Notes under the pieces: generated by a model | Database searches by the model: none | What the model was told of the DNA's origin: nothing | What the model saw: only the letters and a program-made list of their open reading frames with translations | Shown: positions 21,243 through 31,627 of the stretch, piece after piece | How the letters are laid out: every line of letters starts with the position of its first letter | Numbering within the stretch: the first letter of the stretch is position 1 | Translations under genes and position numbers: made by a program | Origin: Nothophaeocryptopus gaeumannii | Taxonomy: Eukaryota; Ascomycota; Dothideomycetes; Mycosphaerellales; Mycosphaerellaceae | NCBI GenBank assembly: GCA_031771865.1 | Contig: JASISA010000001.1 | Span: 1,674,001-1,738,000 of the forward strand | Direction of reading: 5' to 3' | DNA: 64,000 nt

Positions 21243-22112
21243 ATGCTGTGGAAGAAAGAGCAGAGATACCGGACGCAGCTCAATTCAGAGCAAGATCGCG
21301 GCGAAGGAAATACAGGGCCGCTTGAGATCCTGCCAAGCTCAGTTGACCAGACTACAACGACCAAAGTCCAACGGCGTCCAATACTCACGCTCAAAGAACT
21401 TCTCGGCGTCGGTGCGACCACTCTGGTCTGCTACATAGTTCTGGAGAACGTACTCAGTCCACTCACCAGACGTCTTGGCCGCTTCCTCCTTCCGAACACG
21501 CTCCAGCGCCAAAGTCTCAAAAGAATACAGAACGCCGATTACTTCACACCCGACCTGCTTCGAAGCGGTCCGTTGTACGGAAAAGTCACTGCTGCAAGAG
21601 ATGGCGACAACTTCCACATGTACCACACCCCTGGCCAAACCAGCATCATCAGAGAGTCGTGGGAAATACCCAGCTCTGCAAAGGAGCTGCAAGGCCAGAC
21701 ACTTCACGTACGCATAGCGGGCATCGATGCTCCAGAAATGTCGCACTTCGGCAAGCCTGAACAGCCATATGCGAAGGAAGCTAAAGCTTGGCTGAACAAC
21801 AGGATTCTACATGAGCGCGTGAAGATAGTCCCATGGAAGGACCACTTTAGACGAATCGTCGCTACTGTCTACACCGAGCGGCATAAGGTCCGTAACGACG
21901 TGGGTTTAGAAACGATACGCGCTGGTATGGATACTGTGTATGATGCCAAATCGGGCGCCGAATATGGAGGCAAGGAGGATTTGTATCGTAACGCGCAAAA
22001 TCTCGCCAGAGAGAGAGGGAATGGCATGTGGGCGAGCTTGCAAGCCACGGGTATTGAACCGGAAACTCCAATGAAATACAAGACTAGAACAACGAAACAT
22101 TTTGGGATATGA
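21243..22112 (+). CDS. LCL3: Lcl3-like membrane-anchored endonuclease (SNase domain)
   Basis: A single exon of 289 residues. A membrane segment (about residues 50-66, LLGVGATTLVCYIVLENVL) precedes a staphylococcal nuclease-like domain. The domain has KVTAARDGDNFHMYHTPG, RIAGIDAPEMSHFGKPEQPY and RRIVATVY, with the conserved Asp, Arg and Glu positions. Length and layout match the fungal Lcl3 family, which is mitochondrial and named from a long-chronological-lifespan phenotype in yeast. The calcium-dependent nuclease activity is a family prediction. Confidence 0.9.
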   Translation: MLWKKEQRYRTQLNSEQDRGEGNTGPLEILPSSVDQTTTTKVQRRPILTLKELLGVGATTLVCYIVLENVLSPLTRRLGRFLLPNTLQRQSLKRIQNADYFTPDLLRSGPLYGKVTAARDGDNFHMYHTPGQTSIIRESWEIPSSAKELQGQTLHVRIAGIDAPEMSHFGKPEQPYAKEAKAWLNNRILHERVKIVPWKDHFRRIVATVYTERHKVRNDVGLETIRAGMDTVYDAKSGAEYGGKEDLYRNAQNLARERGNGMWASLQATGIEPETPMKYKTRTTKHFGI

Positions 22113-22776
22113 GTGGTGGTGAGTACGGAGGGCAGTTTTTGTTGCACCGATGCCGGTAAATTTCCGATCCTCGCTCAGCACGCGGAACAATCTATATAAG
22201 ACGTCCCAACCTATATAAGACGTCCCAACGGACTGACGTGCACGCAAAGGATTACAATATAATGCAGCGCCACGCTGTCGGCATACAAAGGACAAGCGGC
22301 AAGTGTGCCACGAGGACTAGGCCCTTTGCCAGCCGAACCGTTTGGCAAAGCCCTGTGGATCTCGCCGTTTAACTCTCACCTTGGCTGACACCGGTCCAAG
22401 CTGAGTCTTCACCCAAGAGTTGGTCCGGTCGCCGATGCAAGATATAGAGATCGCAAGCGTCTTGTCGCTGACGACTTATTTACAATGCCTCCACCTCGTG
22501 CGACTGCATGTCACCACTATTCGGGACGATTTCTGTATCGAGTACCGTTCGCATCGTGCGAACCTGGCTCAGATTCTTCCATCGCCAGACGCTCGCTCAA
22601 TGTTCTTCGCATCTTCTTCCGCCTTTTCCTTTTCTCACATCCCATTGTTCATTCCGACTGTTAGGACTCCTCGGGCGCTGCCTTTCCCAAAATTCCCGCC
22701 TTTCTTTCTCAGCGGCTGGCCGTGAGCCTCTCTTCCATTCGAGCTTATACTCTTTCGCCTGACATGTAATCGTGTC
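22113..22776. other. intergenic upstream of the Pth11-like receptor
   Basis: Holds the 19-base tandem repeat annotated separately, and a CT-rich tract (about 22608-22650) of the kind seen in fungal promoters. No gene was recognised. Confidence 0.5.
22192..22229. repeat. two perfect tandem copies of a 19-base TATA-containing unit
   Basis: The unit ctatataagacgtcccaac occurs exactly twice, head to tail (22192-22210 and 22211-22229). Each copy holds a TATATAA element and an ACGT core (gacgtc palindrome). It lies 80 bases past the LCL3 stop and about 550 bases upstream of the receptor start. It could be a duplicated core promoter element or a recent slippage duplication. Confidence 0.55.
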
Positions 22777-23863
22777 ATGGACGTCTATCCGCGAAAATCG
22801 GACATAACCTACGTCCACCCTGAGAAGGAGCTATATACTGGTCTCTGGTGCCTCTGGAGCGGCGCTACCGCGTTTCTCGCTGCGCGAGTATGGGTCAAGT
22901 TCCGTCGTCATGGGCTTTGGTACGATGACTACGTACTGCTGCTGGCTTTTGTATGAGAGCCCCCTACATGCCATGGGACATACTGCTTACCACGTTACAG
23001 TTCATTCTCACCGCTAACGACATGATTATCACCATTGAGTATGCGACCGGATATGTGACACCGGAATGGGACGATCGAATGCACATCCTGATTGACGTAA
23101 CGTCTTGCGGGACTCTCCTCGGCCAATGTCTGACAAAAACGGCTTTCGCTGTGACTTTACTCAAGTTGACGAGGGGCTTTTCGCACTGGAAGATATGTCA
23201 TTGCGTGCTATGGTTCTGCATTGTCACGATGTGCTCCTACAATATTGTCAAGGTAAGGCAGCATGGAGCCTATTTTAGACTTGCACTGACTCGCTTTAGT
23301 GCCTTTTTGAGTGGGCAAAGGTCTGTGATGACGACGAGTACGACGTCTGGTATCGACTCGACTTTTGCTTGTACAAGACTCCGCGCAGTGACTTCAAAGC
23401 AGGCGGAAACTGTAAGCCATATCGAAAACTGCACGCCTGTTTCGATCATTACTGACATTGTCTAGACTATAACTCCGTCATGGACTTCATCTTCGCCGCC
23501 TTCCCCTGGGTCCTAACCTGGAACCTCGACATGAAACGCAAAGAGAAAATCGGCCTCTGCCTCACCATGTCCCTCGGCCTCATCGTCGCTATCGCATCCA
23601 CCATCCGCACCCAATGGAAGTACGACGGCAACAAAATGGATGAATGGTACTTTCGGAACAATGCCATGAGTAATATCTGGTACTCGTCAGAGGTGGCGGG
23701 TACGATTATTGTGCAGTGTGTGCCGGTCTTGAGGCCGCTTGTGCAGGATATTCACACGAGTTTGAGGAGTAAGAGGTTGGGGAGTACGACGGATGAGATT
23801 GCTCTGGAGAGGATGGAACAGCAGTGGGAGAGGATGCAGCAGGGGTATTATCATGCGAAATGA
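22777..23863 (+). CDS. Pth11-like seven-helix fungal receptor (rhodopsin-like domain)
   Basis: Four exons (22777..22950, 23001..23252, 23300..23411, 23466..23863) are separated by introns of 50, 47 and 54 bases with clean GT..AG ends, giving 311 residues. Helices include WSGATAFLAARVWVKF, a segment ending YDDYVLLLAF, TKTAFAVTLLKLT, VLWFCIVTMCSYNIVK, VMDFIFAAFPWVLTW, LCLTMSLGLIVAIAS and VAGTIIVQCVPVLRPL. The element WYDDYVLL, followed by the W-K-rich loop and YNSVMDFIFAAFPW, is diagnostic of the fungal rhodopsin-like/Pth11 family. No extracellular CFEM domain is present. Such proteins sense surfaces or ligands at the plasma membrane; the ligand is unknown. Confidence 0.88.
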
Positions 23864-23963
23864 AAACGGGTTTTCTTGCGTACGACCTTTGCGGTGTGCT
23901 GCCATATGATTCTTCCAGCTGATATGCTGACCTCGTCCGTCCTCAATTGCCAGCGGTCAGCCC

Positions 23964-24790
23964 TCAGGACTTGTCTTCAGCGTCTCGCTCCTCAATACTG
24001 GTCCTCGTGTAATCTGTATTATTGTAGTCCGTGGTGATACAAGGCCGATGGAGCTTATCGAATGTCTCACAGTGTAAGAACTGCGGTGCGGTCCAAGGAC
24101 CTGGTTGTGTGGATGGACCGCATGCGAGCAAGCCATTCAGATGTAGTTTGAGAAATTTTGAATATGAGTCCGGACGGCAGATGATTACTCCACAGGGATT
24201 GAAAAGCCATGAAGACTGTCCATTCCACATATCGAGGGATCTTAGTTCTCCGGCGTCGTCTGAAACATGCGGCCACTGATAGAAGTCATTGTGGGTTAGC
24301 AGGTGCCAAGTCTTCCTTTACATAGGGCGATTTTAGGCGCGAGACGACTCACGGGATTGTCGATTCCAGCATCGTTGCACCCAGACTGAGGTGCTACGCC
24401 AGATACCGCGCAGTCCATTCCAAGCGGCTCCCAAAGCTTCTCTCTTATCAAACCCTTCCACCGCCCAGCTAATCGATCGACAATTGCGCCCAGCGTGATG
24501 TAGTCTATATTTGAGTATCAGAAGAGTTCTCCCTTCTCGTTCGAGGGCTCCTGCATCAACGGCCCATACACGAACGCCTCTGGTTCTTCGTTCGGAGCTG
24601 ATCGATGGATGTGGTTCACAAATTGGCTATCCTGCCACCGTGTCTGGGTGTCATGTTCAGCTATTTGTGTGACGATGCTGCCTGAAACACCGCTCTGCGA
24701 CGACCAATAAAGTGTGTAGTCATAAGGTCTAGATCGCGGCACTCGTCTGGGCTTGACATGCTTCCAGTCACGATCCTGCAAGCCATACAC
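23964..24790 (-). pseudogene. beta-lactamase-family serine hydrolase fragment with in-frame stop
   Basis: Exon-like 24353..24790 and 23964..24275 join across a 76-base intron (GTGAGT..CAG, phase 0). The conserved tyrosine motif reads GELF-stop-YSNIDYITLGAIVDRLAG, with TGA at 24518-24520 in front of YSN. Relatives have an ordinary residue there, and CGA would need one C-to-T change. REKLWEPLGM and DNPWPHVSDD further support class C beta-lactamase-like hydrolases. The usual N-terminal part with the SxxK nucleophile is not found upstream, so the copy is truncated as well as nonsense-mutated. It is probably non-functional. Confidence 0.72.
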
Positions 24791-25208
24791 TGTTTAGTGT
24801 GCGGCGTAGGCTTGGCGGCCTGAAGTGTACACCAGACGCACAGCAAACATTCTCGATCGGCGTAGGGGTCGTGGCAAGCGTTGCAGCTACAATGAATTCA
24901 GGGAACTTCTGGGTAGCGACTTTGTTTTGCTGCTTCGCTGGGCTCTTCACAACCACCTACGTTTATGTCAACTCCAACTTCACCCTCTGTTGCTTCACGT
25001 GTTTTGATGAGTCGTTTTCATCAGATAAGATGTGCCGTAGTGTCTGGCGGCGCTGCTTCATCGTGACTAGCAGCACATGCAACCGTTTTTTCACATGCGC
25101 GCTGTCACCTGGCCCGTGCACTCCCGCTCTTCCCGCCAAGTGCCCGCCGCAGCGAGTATTCATGACCTGCAACCGTGACGCACAACCTCATCTTCAAACA
25201 TTGTCAGC
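24791..25208. other. intergenic, divergent between two broken genes
   Basis: A plus frame across this stretch lacks an ATG start and family features. Nothing was recognised. Confidence 0.4.
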
Positions 25209-27008
25209 ATGGCTGACCCGACAGATATGCAGGCCGACTGCGAAGGCTTGCAGCTGCTGAAGCCGAAGTTGCGCAAACGCTTTGCGTCGCTCCTCGAGCA
25301 GAAACCAAAGCGCACAACTATACCTACCTACGACATACAGCCAAGACCGCTGAAATCGCTACAAAAGTCTGAAAATGCGGATGGCTTCCTCTGGGCATAC
25401 GATCAAGTTCCGTTCGGTGGGCCCAACCCTCATGATCGAGTATTGGAGCTGGCCTCTCAGCATCTGGCTGAATACAACGCCATCGACTTCCGTCACTTTC
25501 GATCAAGCTTGCACATCCACCCAGAGACATCAAGCCACGAGCCCTACGGCAACCATGTATCCGTGCCAAAATACTACATTCTCGAGCACAATGACAGTCG
25601 CGCTAGAGCATATCTTCGAGCATGCTGCACCCCGAACGACCCAAATCGCCGCCCGCAGCTCCAAATATGTGCCGATGGCGGCTGGATGGACTTCAAGGCC
25701 TGGCTTCACCAGCTTCATGTTTTGCAGCTACCCATGAGCCGAGATAAGGAATATGAACTCCAGCGGCAGTGGTGGAACGCTACGGGCAAGCACTTCCGCC
25801 TACTTGACCTGCCAGAGGAGCTGTTTGAGGCCGTCGTCCTGAACATGGTGGGTGAAGAAGTACTTATCACGGGACCTTCAAATCCATCAAAGGCCCGGTG
25901 GTCAGATCTCGACTTCGCAGGTACCCCGTTGGAAACATCTGGCAAACCATATGGCTTACAGCAGTCTCCCATCCGTTGGGAATCGAGGGTGGATTCCAGC
26001 AGCCCGAACAACATGCTAGCCTCGAAGTTGTTGAGAAACGAGGCCATACGCCTGCTCGAGTCCAAAACAGTCATAGTCATTGACTGTTGGGAACGGCTGA
26101 CTAGCTTGTGGTATCGGCATCTGTATTCTCCAACATTGCCCGCCTACATCCAAAGACTAGAGCTGGCTTTGACCCATTGGGAAGCATTCGAATTCTTCGA
26201 CATCCGGGTAAAGCCGTTTCCGATGCTTGGAAGCCACCGCGGGATGAACTTCAGCGCGGCTGATTTCTTCGCCAATCTCCCGCTTTTGACGGAGCTCACT
26301 TTACGATTCCAATCGCCTTAGAACCCGGCAGGCCATCCATGGTCGGGCCTACAAGAGATCTACGGCTGGTTACAGCCGCAGAATCCCCACGTCAATCTGT
26401 CGGACTATAATGGCAACCGTGATCCATGCCAACAGGCTCTTGTCGACTGGACCATCTACGCAGCGTATCCTGCAATCAAGCATATCCCCAAGATTGTCCT
26501 CACTGGCTCCATCAAGACCAAGAGTAGATTGATGTGGGAAGACAAGCTCAATCGTCCTCAGAACCGCGACACTCTCGACGGCGAAATGGCGCTACGCCTG
26601 AGAGAGATTGGAAAACTGCCCTTGTGGGATCTGTGAGTTTATCGAACAGCTAAACGCAATGCTCGAGGTGTAGCTAACTTTTCCATAGGCCACCGCAGTG
26701 CTCTTGTCGTATGCAGTGCAGCTTCTTCAATGAGCTCGATGTGTGCGAGTGCACGTATTGCATCGACAGGACGGGCTTGGGCACCGCCGAGCATATTTCA
26801 GCAAGCTTTGAGTCCTTTCATTTTCGACGTCGATGATGAACCCCGCTCAGAAGACCCCAATGCGAAGACCGTGTTTCACAACATCAAGACCTGTGTAAGC
26901 AACGTCTTGACGGAAGAGCACAGGGAAGCCGACTGCGTGGAGTTCCAGGTAGGCACAGTCTACGGGAGGCTGAGAGCGTGTCGCGAGAATAATATTCCAT
27001 TTCCATAG
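25209..27008 (+). pseudogene. fungal hypothetical (F-box-like) gene with amber stop and frameshift
   Basis: The frame from 25209 is open for 370 codons (including FRLLDLPEELFEAVVLNMVG, an F-box-like element) to a TAG at 26319-26321. The same frame then continues with clear protein-like text (HPWSGLQEIYGWLQPQNPH) for another 103 codons. A 56-base intron (GTGAGT..TAG, 26633..26688) leads to a Cys-rich segment (PPQCSCRMQCSFF, CECTYCIDR). Near 26820 the frame breaks, and the reading continues one base over with DVDDEPRSEDPNAKTVF to a stop at 27008. One substitution (CAG to TAG is the simplest) and one indel would restore a protein of about 580 residues. Translation in the cell would give a 370-residue truncated product. 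Confidence 0.65.
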
Positions 27009-27166
27009 TGGCCAAGCTTTCGGCCCATCGGGAACTAATGGGATCTCTTCCTGCAGCATCCTATGGGAACATTGGGGCAGTATGGAATCGTAACCCGGCG
27101 TTGCGAGGACCACAATCGGTGGAAATGTATTAGTCGAGCGAAGCAGTCACTGAGTACCCATGCTCA

Positions 27167-28140
27167 CTAGTTTGAGGGCGTGAGCTCGGCTTCTGCATAA
27201 GGCCAGCCAGCCAAAGTCAGCGTCAGAGCAAAAGGATCTTCTTGCATATCTTTCGCCTTTGCTATCAATTCTTTCACATCCCAGTTGATCCACAGGTACT
27301 TTCCAGTCGGTATCGGTCGGCTCTCAGGGGAAGCAAGCCAGACGCAAAAGTGAGCAGGAAGATTCACTGCAGCCTGTCAGTAGATTTCAAATAAGACACT
27401 TGAGGTCGCTCACCGTCATCCCAAGGTACTGATTTTCTGAGCGCTTCCGGATCCGCAGCCGACTCTATGCTCTTCAGTGAAATCTCAGTCTGGACCACGC
27501 CAGGATGGATCGAAGAACATCGGACTTTGCCGGCATTTTCCTTGGCCACCCACTCCATCAGCTTGCCTTGAGCGATCTTGCTCGAGCAGTAAGATGCTGG
27601 AGCTGTCCCGACTGACTCAGCAGGCAGGTGTGCGAGAAGAGAGTTCATCGAGATGAAGATGGGATCATTCGAGCCATGAGTCCGTAGCCAGTGCTGGCAA
27701 AGCAGAAAGGTGCCTTTCACCTGGATCTCAAATGAGTCCCAGAAGTTGGAAAGCGTAGAGTCCTTGACTCAGCTACTGTCTGCAAGGTGACCAGCTCCAT
27801 TGACCAGAACATCCACTGACCCGATCTCCGCCGAGACGTCCGTAAACGGCTTCAAGACTGAGTCCTCGCTCGAAATGTCGATGGAGTCGATTGAAACATG
27901 AACCTCCGGGTTCCTCGCTTCGATGTCTTTTTGAGTCTTCTTCAGGAGATCCAGTCGTCTGCCGCAGAGTATGATTGCCTTTGCTGATGCCCCAGCGAAT
28001 GCCAATGCTGTAGCAGCCGCAATGCCACTCCCGGCTCCCACGACCAATACTACTCTGCCCTTGGCGCTCAGTTCTGGTCGCATCGGAGAAATCGCAGGGT
28101 ACGGCTTCGCATGAAATGTCTTTGTGAATGACGGAGCCAT
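27167..28140 (-). pseudogene. short-chain dehydrogenase/reductase with premature TGA
   Basis: Exons 27414..28140 and 27167..27366 are joined across a 47-base intron (GTGAGC..CAG, phase 1). The NAD(P) motif VVLVVGAGSGIAAATALAFA, the NAG-like NGAGHL, the catalytic serine region FISMNSLLAHLP and the YCSSK active site are all present. The fungal SDR tail YLWINWDVKEL follows. The frame is broken by TGA at 27769-27771, between GHLADSS and VKDSTLSNFWDSFEIQVKGT. In relatives this join is continuous, so one codon has become a stop (CGA to TGA is the simplest). The truncated product of 123 residues would lack the catalytic residues. Confidence 0.75.
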
Positions 28141-29071
28141 GGTAACACACGATAAAGGCGCCAATGTGTTTGTAACAGCTTCGATACCGTCAAGCGATGA
28201 TACTGCTAAGACAGCGTCCTAGGGGAGGAGTCCACTAGGGCCTGGAATTGGTAACCGAGGTCTTTAACCATGGCTTCGTGTGTGGTGGCGCAGAAATCCA
28301 TCGTGCTGAGAGTGATAAACGGAGATGGAGCCTCTGAGAAAACCCACGCGACTGATGATGCTTGAACTGAAGAAGACATATTGAGCCAATGTAGTCGATA
28401 TCAAAGGAAGGGAGACCGATAGTGATTGCCGAATATCGGAGCAAAGTTCTTCCAACCTCCTTCTTGGCGCAGTGTCGATGAGTAGAGAACTAGAAGTTAC
28501 ATCCCTGTTGCAGACATCAAGGTTCCCTTCACGACTCTCACTTCACGTATAAAGAAGGCATACTTCCTTGAATGATGCCAGATTCAGTCTTTTCCAGGCT
28601 TTGGCTGTGGCACAATAGTTTGGCCCTCCATGCATACTGACTTCAGCATGTCGGCCATTCCCATTACTCTCTACTCTGCGCATCTCCGCGCCCAGCTACC
28701 GGCAGTCGTCTATCACTTGGCGACCATGTCACCACTCGTCACATCATCGTGCGATAGCTGGCGATATCCCTGCTTCTCGAGTCAAAATGCCAGTAGCATC
28801 AGAAGTGGGGCGCTTCGCTTGAGGATCAAGACTATGCGACCTTCCGGAACAGGCAGCTCACAAGACAGATAGGACACATTTACACAGCAGATGATTGACC
28901 CGGCCAATAGTGACTACATCGTTCCTGCAGCGGCGGCCTACTGAGCCTATGAGATGGTACACTACGACCCGCGAGGATCGTGAAGTTGCAGGAGACTACA
29001 AGAAATGAGTGAGGCCACTTTCACGACGCAGTGTCCCATCAATCATTTTTAACACCAGTTCAAGATCTATC
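28141..29071. other. intergenic
   Basis: No gene was recognised on either strand in these 931 bases between the divergent SDR relic and the M28 peptidase. Confidence 0.45.
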
Positions 29072-30607
29072 ATGATGGTCTCAATGCGCCTGGCGGCTTC
29101 AACCGCTCTGCCTGCGCTCCTCGTGGCCCAGCTTCATTGGCAACGCGATGCGGCTTCTGGCCCTTCTTGGATGGGCCTACCTGGCTCTATATACCAGCCT
29201 TCGGGACTATGGGGAAGCGCGCCAGATGCTAGCTGGCCGCCATCATCCCTTGGTCAGGCATTGAAGCCGCAGAAGCCAGGCTCCGAGCTCGCCGAGATGA
29301 TACAAGAAGTCGACGAAGACAGAGTTAAGCACATCGTCAGTACGCTTGTGGACTTTGGCACTCGTCACACATTATCGACGCAGAACTCATTGACTCGTGG
29401 CATAGGTGCTGCTAGAGACTGGATTTACAAGGAAATGACCCAGCTGGCTGAGCCCTCTCAAGGCAACATGGATGTTTACTTGAACAGCTACATCCAGCCT
29501 GTGGACCAGAATCGCATCACATTTCCCGTCAATATTAGCAACATCGTGGCTCAGATCAATGGGACGACAGATTCTGAGCGTGTCTACGTGGTGACAGGGC
29601 ACTACGACAGCCGCCGGATCGATATTCTGGACTACGAAGGCGATGCTCCAGGCGCAGATGACGATGCTACTGGAGTTGCGGTTGTGATGGAGATGGCGCG
29701 TATCTGTGCAAAGAAGCGACCCGCCGCGACGATGATCTTTGCTGCGGTAGCAGGCGAAGAGCAAGGGCTGTACGGGTCAGCAAATCTTGCAAAGACGCTG
29801 AAGCAGGCCGGGTACCGCGTTGAGGGTAATTGGAACAACGACATCGTGGGCACAGGCAAATCTCAACCTTTCGCGCCCATCAACGAGTACACGATCAGAC
29901 TGTTCGGTGCTTCGATCTACTATCCGAACGCAACGAATGCATCTTACAGCTTGCAACGCACCACGGCCATTGTTGGAGGCTGGAATGATTCGCCTGCTCA
30001 AAATCTGGGCCGTTACATTGCTGAGGTTGCTGCTGGAGCCGCGCGCTATGTTGGAATGCAAGTGGCACTGATTTATCGTGCAGACCGCTTCCTGCGAGGG
30101 GGTGATCATCAATCGTTCTTGACGCAAGGCTTTCCTGCAGTCCGATTTACTGAAGCCGTTGAAGACTTCTCCCACCAGCACCAGGATCCTCGAGAACAAG
30201 ATGGCATCCAATACGGCGATCTGCTTGAATTTGTTGACTTCGACTACACAGCTCGTGTGGCAAAGGTCAATCTTGCTAGCATGTGGTCAGCAGCTAATGC
30301 ACCTGGCACCCCTCGCAATGTGACCATTTCGATGGATGTGGGCTTTCCTGCGGCCTCTGAAAGTACGCCACCTGAGCTCATCACCAACATTAGCAAGCTT
30401 TCTTGGATCGCTGGCAATGACACGCTCGTTGCAAGCTATGAGCTTGTATGGCGGCCAAGCGGCAATGTGCAGTGGGCGAATAGCCTGGATGTCGGCAATG
30501 TTGGCGAGGTCACGTTCGATCTGAACAAGGACAACTATCAATTTGGGATAAGAGCCGTTGGAAAGAATGGATTCAAAAGTCCGGCTGTCTGGCCTGTACC
30601 GGCTTGA
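29072..30607 (+). CDS. secreted M28 zinc exopeptidase (aminopeptidase-like)
   Basis: A single exon of 511 residues from the ATG at 29072. A GTG at 29009 also opens the frame but is not a likely eukaryotic start, and ATG at 29084 is an alternative. A signal peptide (MRLAASTALPALLVAQ) is present. The co-catalytic zinc ligands appear in order: GHYDSR (H177, D179), GADDDATG, AGEEQGLYGS, the late GWNDSPAQN and DHQSFLTQGFPAVRFTE. The C-terminal about 110 residues look like a fibronectin III-type beta domain. The protein would act outside the cell, trimming peptides. It is the only clearly intact gene between 24 and 33 kb. Confidence 0.9.
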   Translation: MMVSMRLAASTALPALLVAQLHWQRDAASGPSWMGLPGSIYQPSGLWGSAPDASWPPSSLGQALKPQKPGSELAEMIQEVDEDRVKHIVSTLVDFGTRHTLSTQNSLTRGIGAARDWIYKEMTQLAEPSQGNMDVYLNSYIQPVDQNRITFPVNISNIVAQINGTTDSERVYVVTGHYDSRRIDILDYEGDAPGADDDATGVAVVMEMARICAKKRPAATMIFAAVAGEEQGLYGSANLAKTLKQAGYRVEGNWNNDIVGTGKSQPFAPINEYTIRLFGASIYYPNATNASYSLQRTTAIVGGWNDSPAQNLGRYIAEVAAGAARYVGMQVALIYRADRFLRGGDHQSFLTQGFPAVRFTEAVEDFSHQHQDPREQDGIQYGDLLEFVDFDYTARVAKVNLASMWSAANAPGTPRNVTISMDVGFPAASESTPPELITNISKLSWIAGNDTLVASYELVWRPSGNVQWANSLDVGNVGEVTFDLNKDNYQFGIRAVGKNGFKSPAVWPVPA

Positions 30608-30772
30608 TTAGGAGCTTTGCCGAGAACTACGCATACTGCAGAAGCAGATTCTTCATGCGCTCCATTGAGTGAAAATGTATAGAAAAGCACAAACGGAACA
30701 GCTGAACCCACATTCTATGTATGACTACCAAAAGGTTCTCCCTTACTGGACTTCAATTCAGCAATGGGACTA

Positions 30773-31627
30773 TTAGACGATCCATAGACCAGCCAACGAC
30801 CAGCCCAGCGGTGTCAAACTTAGCTGCGTCTGCTTGGGTCCCTCCCAAGTATAGAACAATTCGCGGAGCTCGACCCAGAGGCCATACCAAACCGAAGTGT
30901 AACCACCACCGTAGTGTGGATTGGTGTAGGGGGTTAGCTGGCGGGGCCACTCAAGCAATCGCTTGCCTTGGACGACTTCCTTGGCGTTGGTTGCACGGAT
31001 CTCGAAATTGTGGCGTTCGAGGTAGATGGCTCAAAGCACACTCCAATAACTCCTCACATTAAACCCGACATCCGTCCTCCTCAGCCGCTTATTCGCTCCC
31101 ACCGCACCTACTTTTGGGATCTCGAACGGTGCGATAGCATGGGAAAGAAATTGGGAGTGCCAGAAGACATAATTATCTAGAAGCATAGTGATCCTCCCCC
31201 TCGCGATGGAAATAACCGTAGCGACTTGATGTCTATTATTCGCAACCGGGCAGATCAGGATCTTGAAATCAGTACCCTTGCAATAGTTCTAATTGCGATA
31301 CGGTCCGGCGACTTGCTCACAGAGTCGTCGTTTCTCCTCACCGACAGTGACGATAAGAATCTCACCTCGAACGTTCAGCAGACAGGACTCGGTACATTTT
31401 TTGCAGTCAGCATTTTCGGGGTTGACGGTGGGTAGGATGATGCTGCAGTCGTGAGAATGGTAGGTTGGCTTGGCGGGGATCGGGGTTGGGCAGTAGAGCC
31501 AGAAAGAGATGGTGTGGACGATGAGGCGGATGCAACGGAAGATGAAGAGGGAGGTGAACTAGAAGAGGGAATGGGAGTAGGCTAGACCGGCTAGCTCGAT
31601 AAGACTCAGGAGGGTTTGGGCACTCAT
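30773..31627 (-). pseudogene. relic of a GT2-type polysaccharide synthase with three in-frame stops
   Basis: One continuous frame of 285 codons starts at the ATG ending at 31627 and contains three internal stops: TAG 31559-31561, TAG 31289-31291 and TGA 31031-31033. Between them the text follows the fungal type 2 glycosyltransferase (Cps1/hyaluronan-synthase-like) order. There is a membrane helix with CIRLIVHTISFWLYCPTP, then SIILPTVNPENADC, EILIVTVGEEKR, APVAN-like CPVANNRHQVAT, the donor-binding VDDHVFW motif changed to LDNYVFW, HAIAPFEIPKVGAVGANKRL and YLERHNFEIRATN. After ATN the family's acceptor and processing region is missing, and a W-rich tail closes the frame. Functional relatives make an extracellular polymer needed for hyphal growth; this copy cannot. 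Confidence 0.75.

Noticed and set aside
24799..25260. Cys-rich plus frame with a hydrophobic segment, looking like a secreted protein
   Set aside because: The frame begins with GTG, not ATG, the hydrophobic segment is internal, and it overlaps the start of the next gene.
29009..29071. Longer N-terminus for the M28 peptidase
   Set aside because: It would need GTG as start; the ATG at 29072 gives a standard signal peptide directly.
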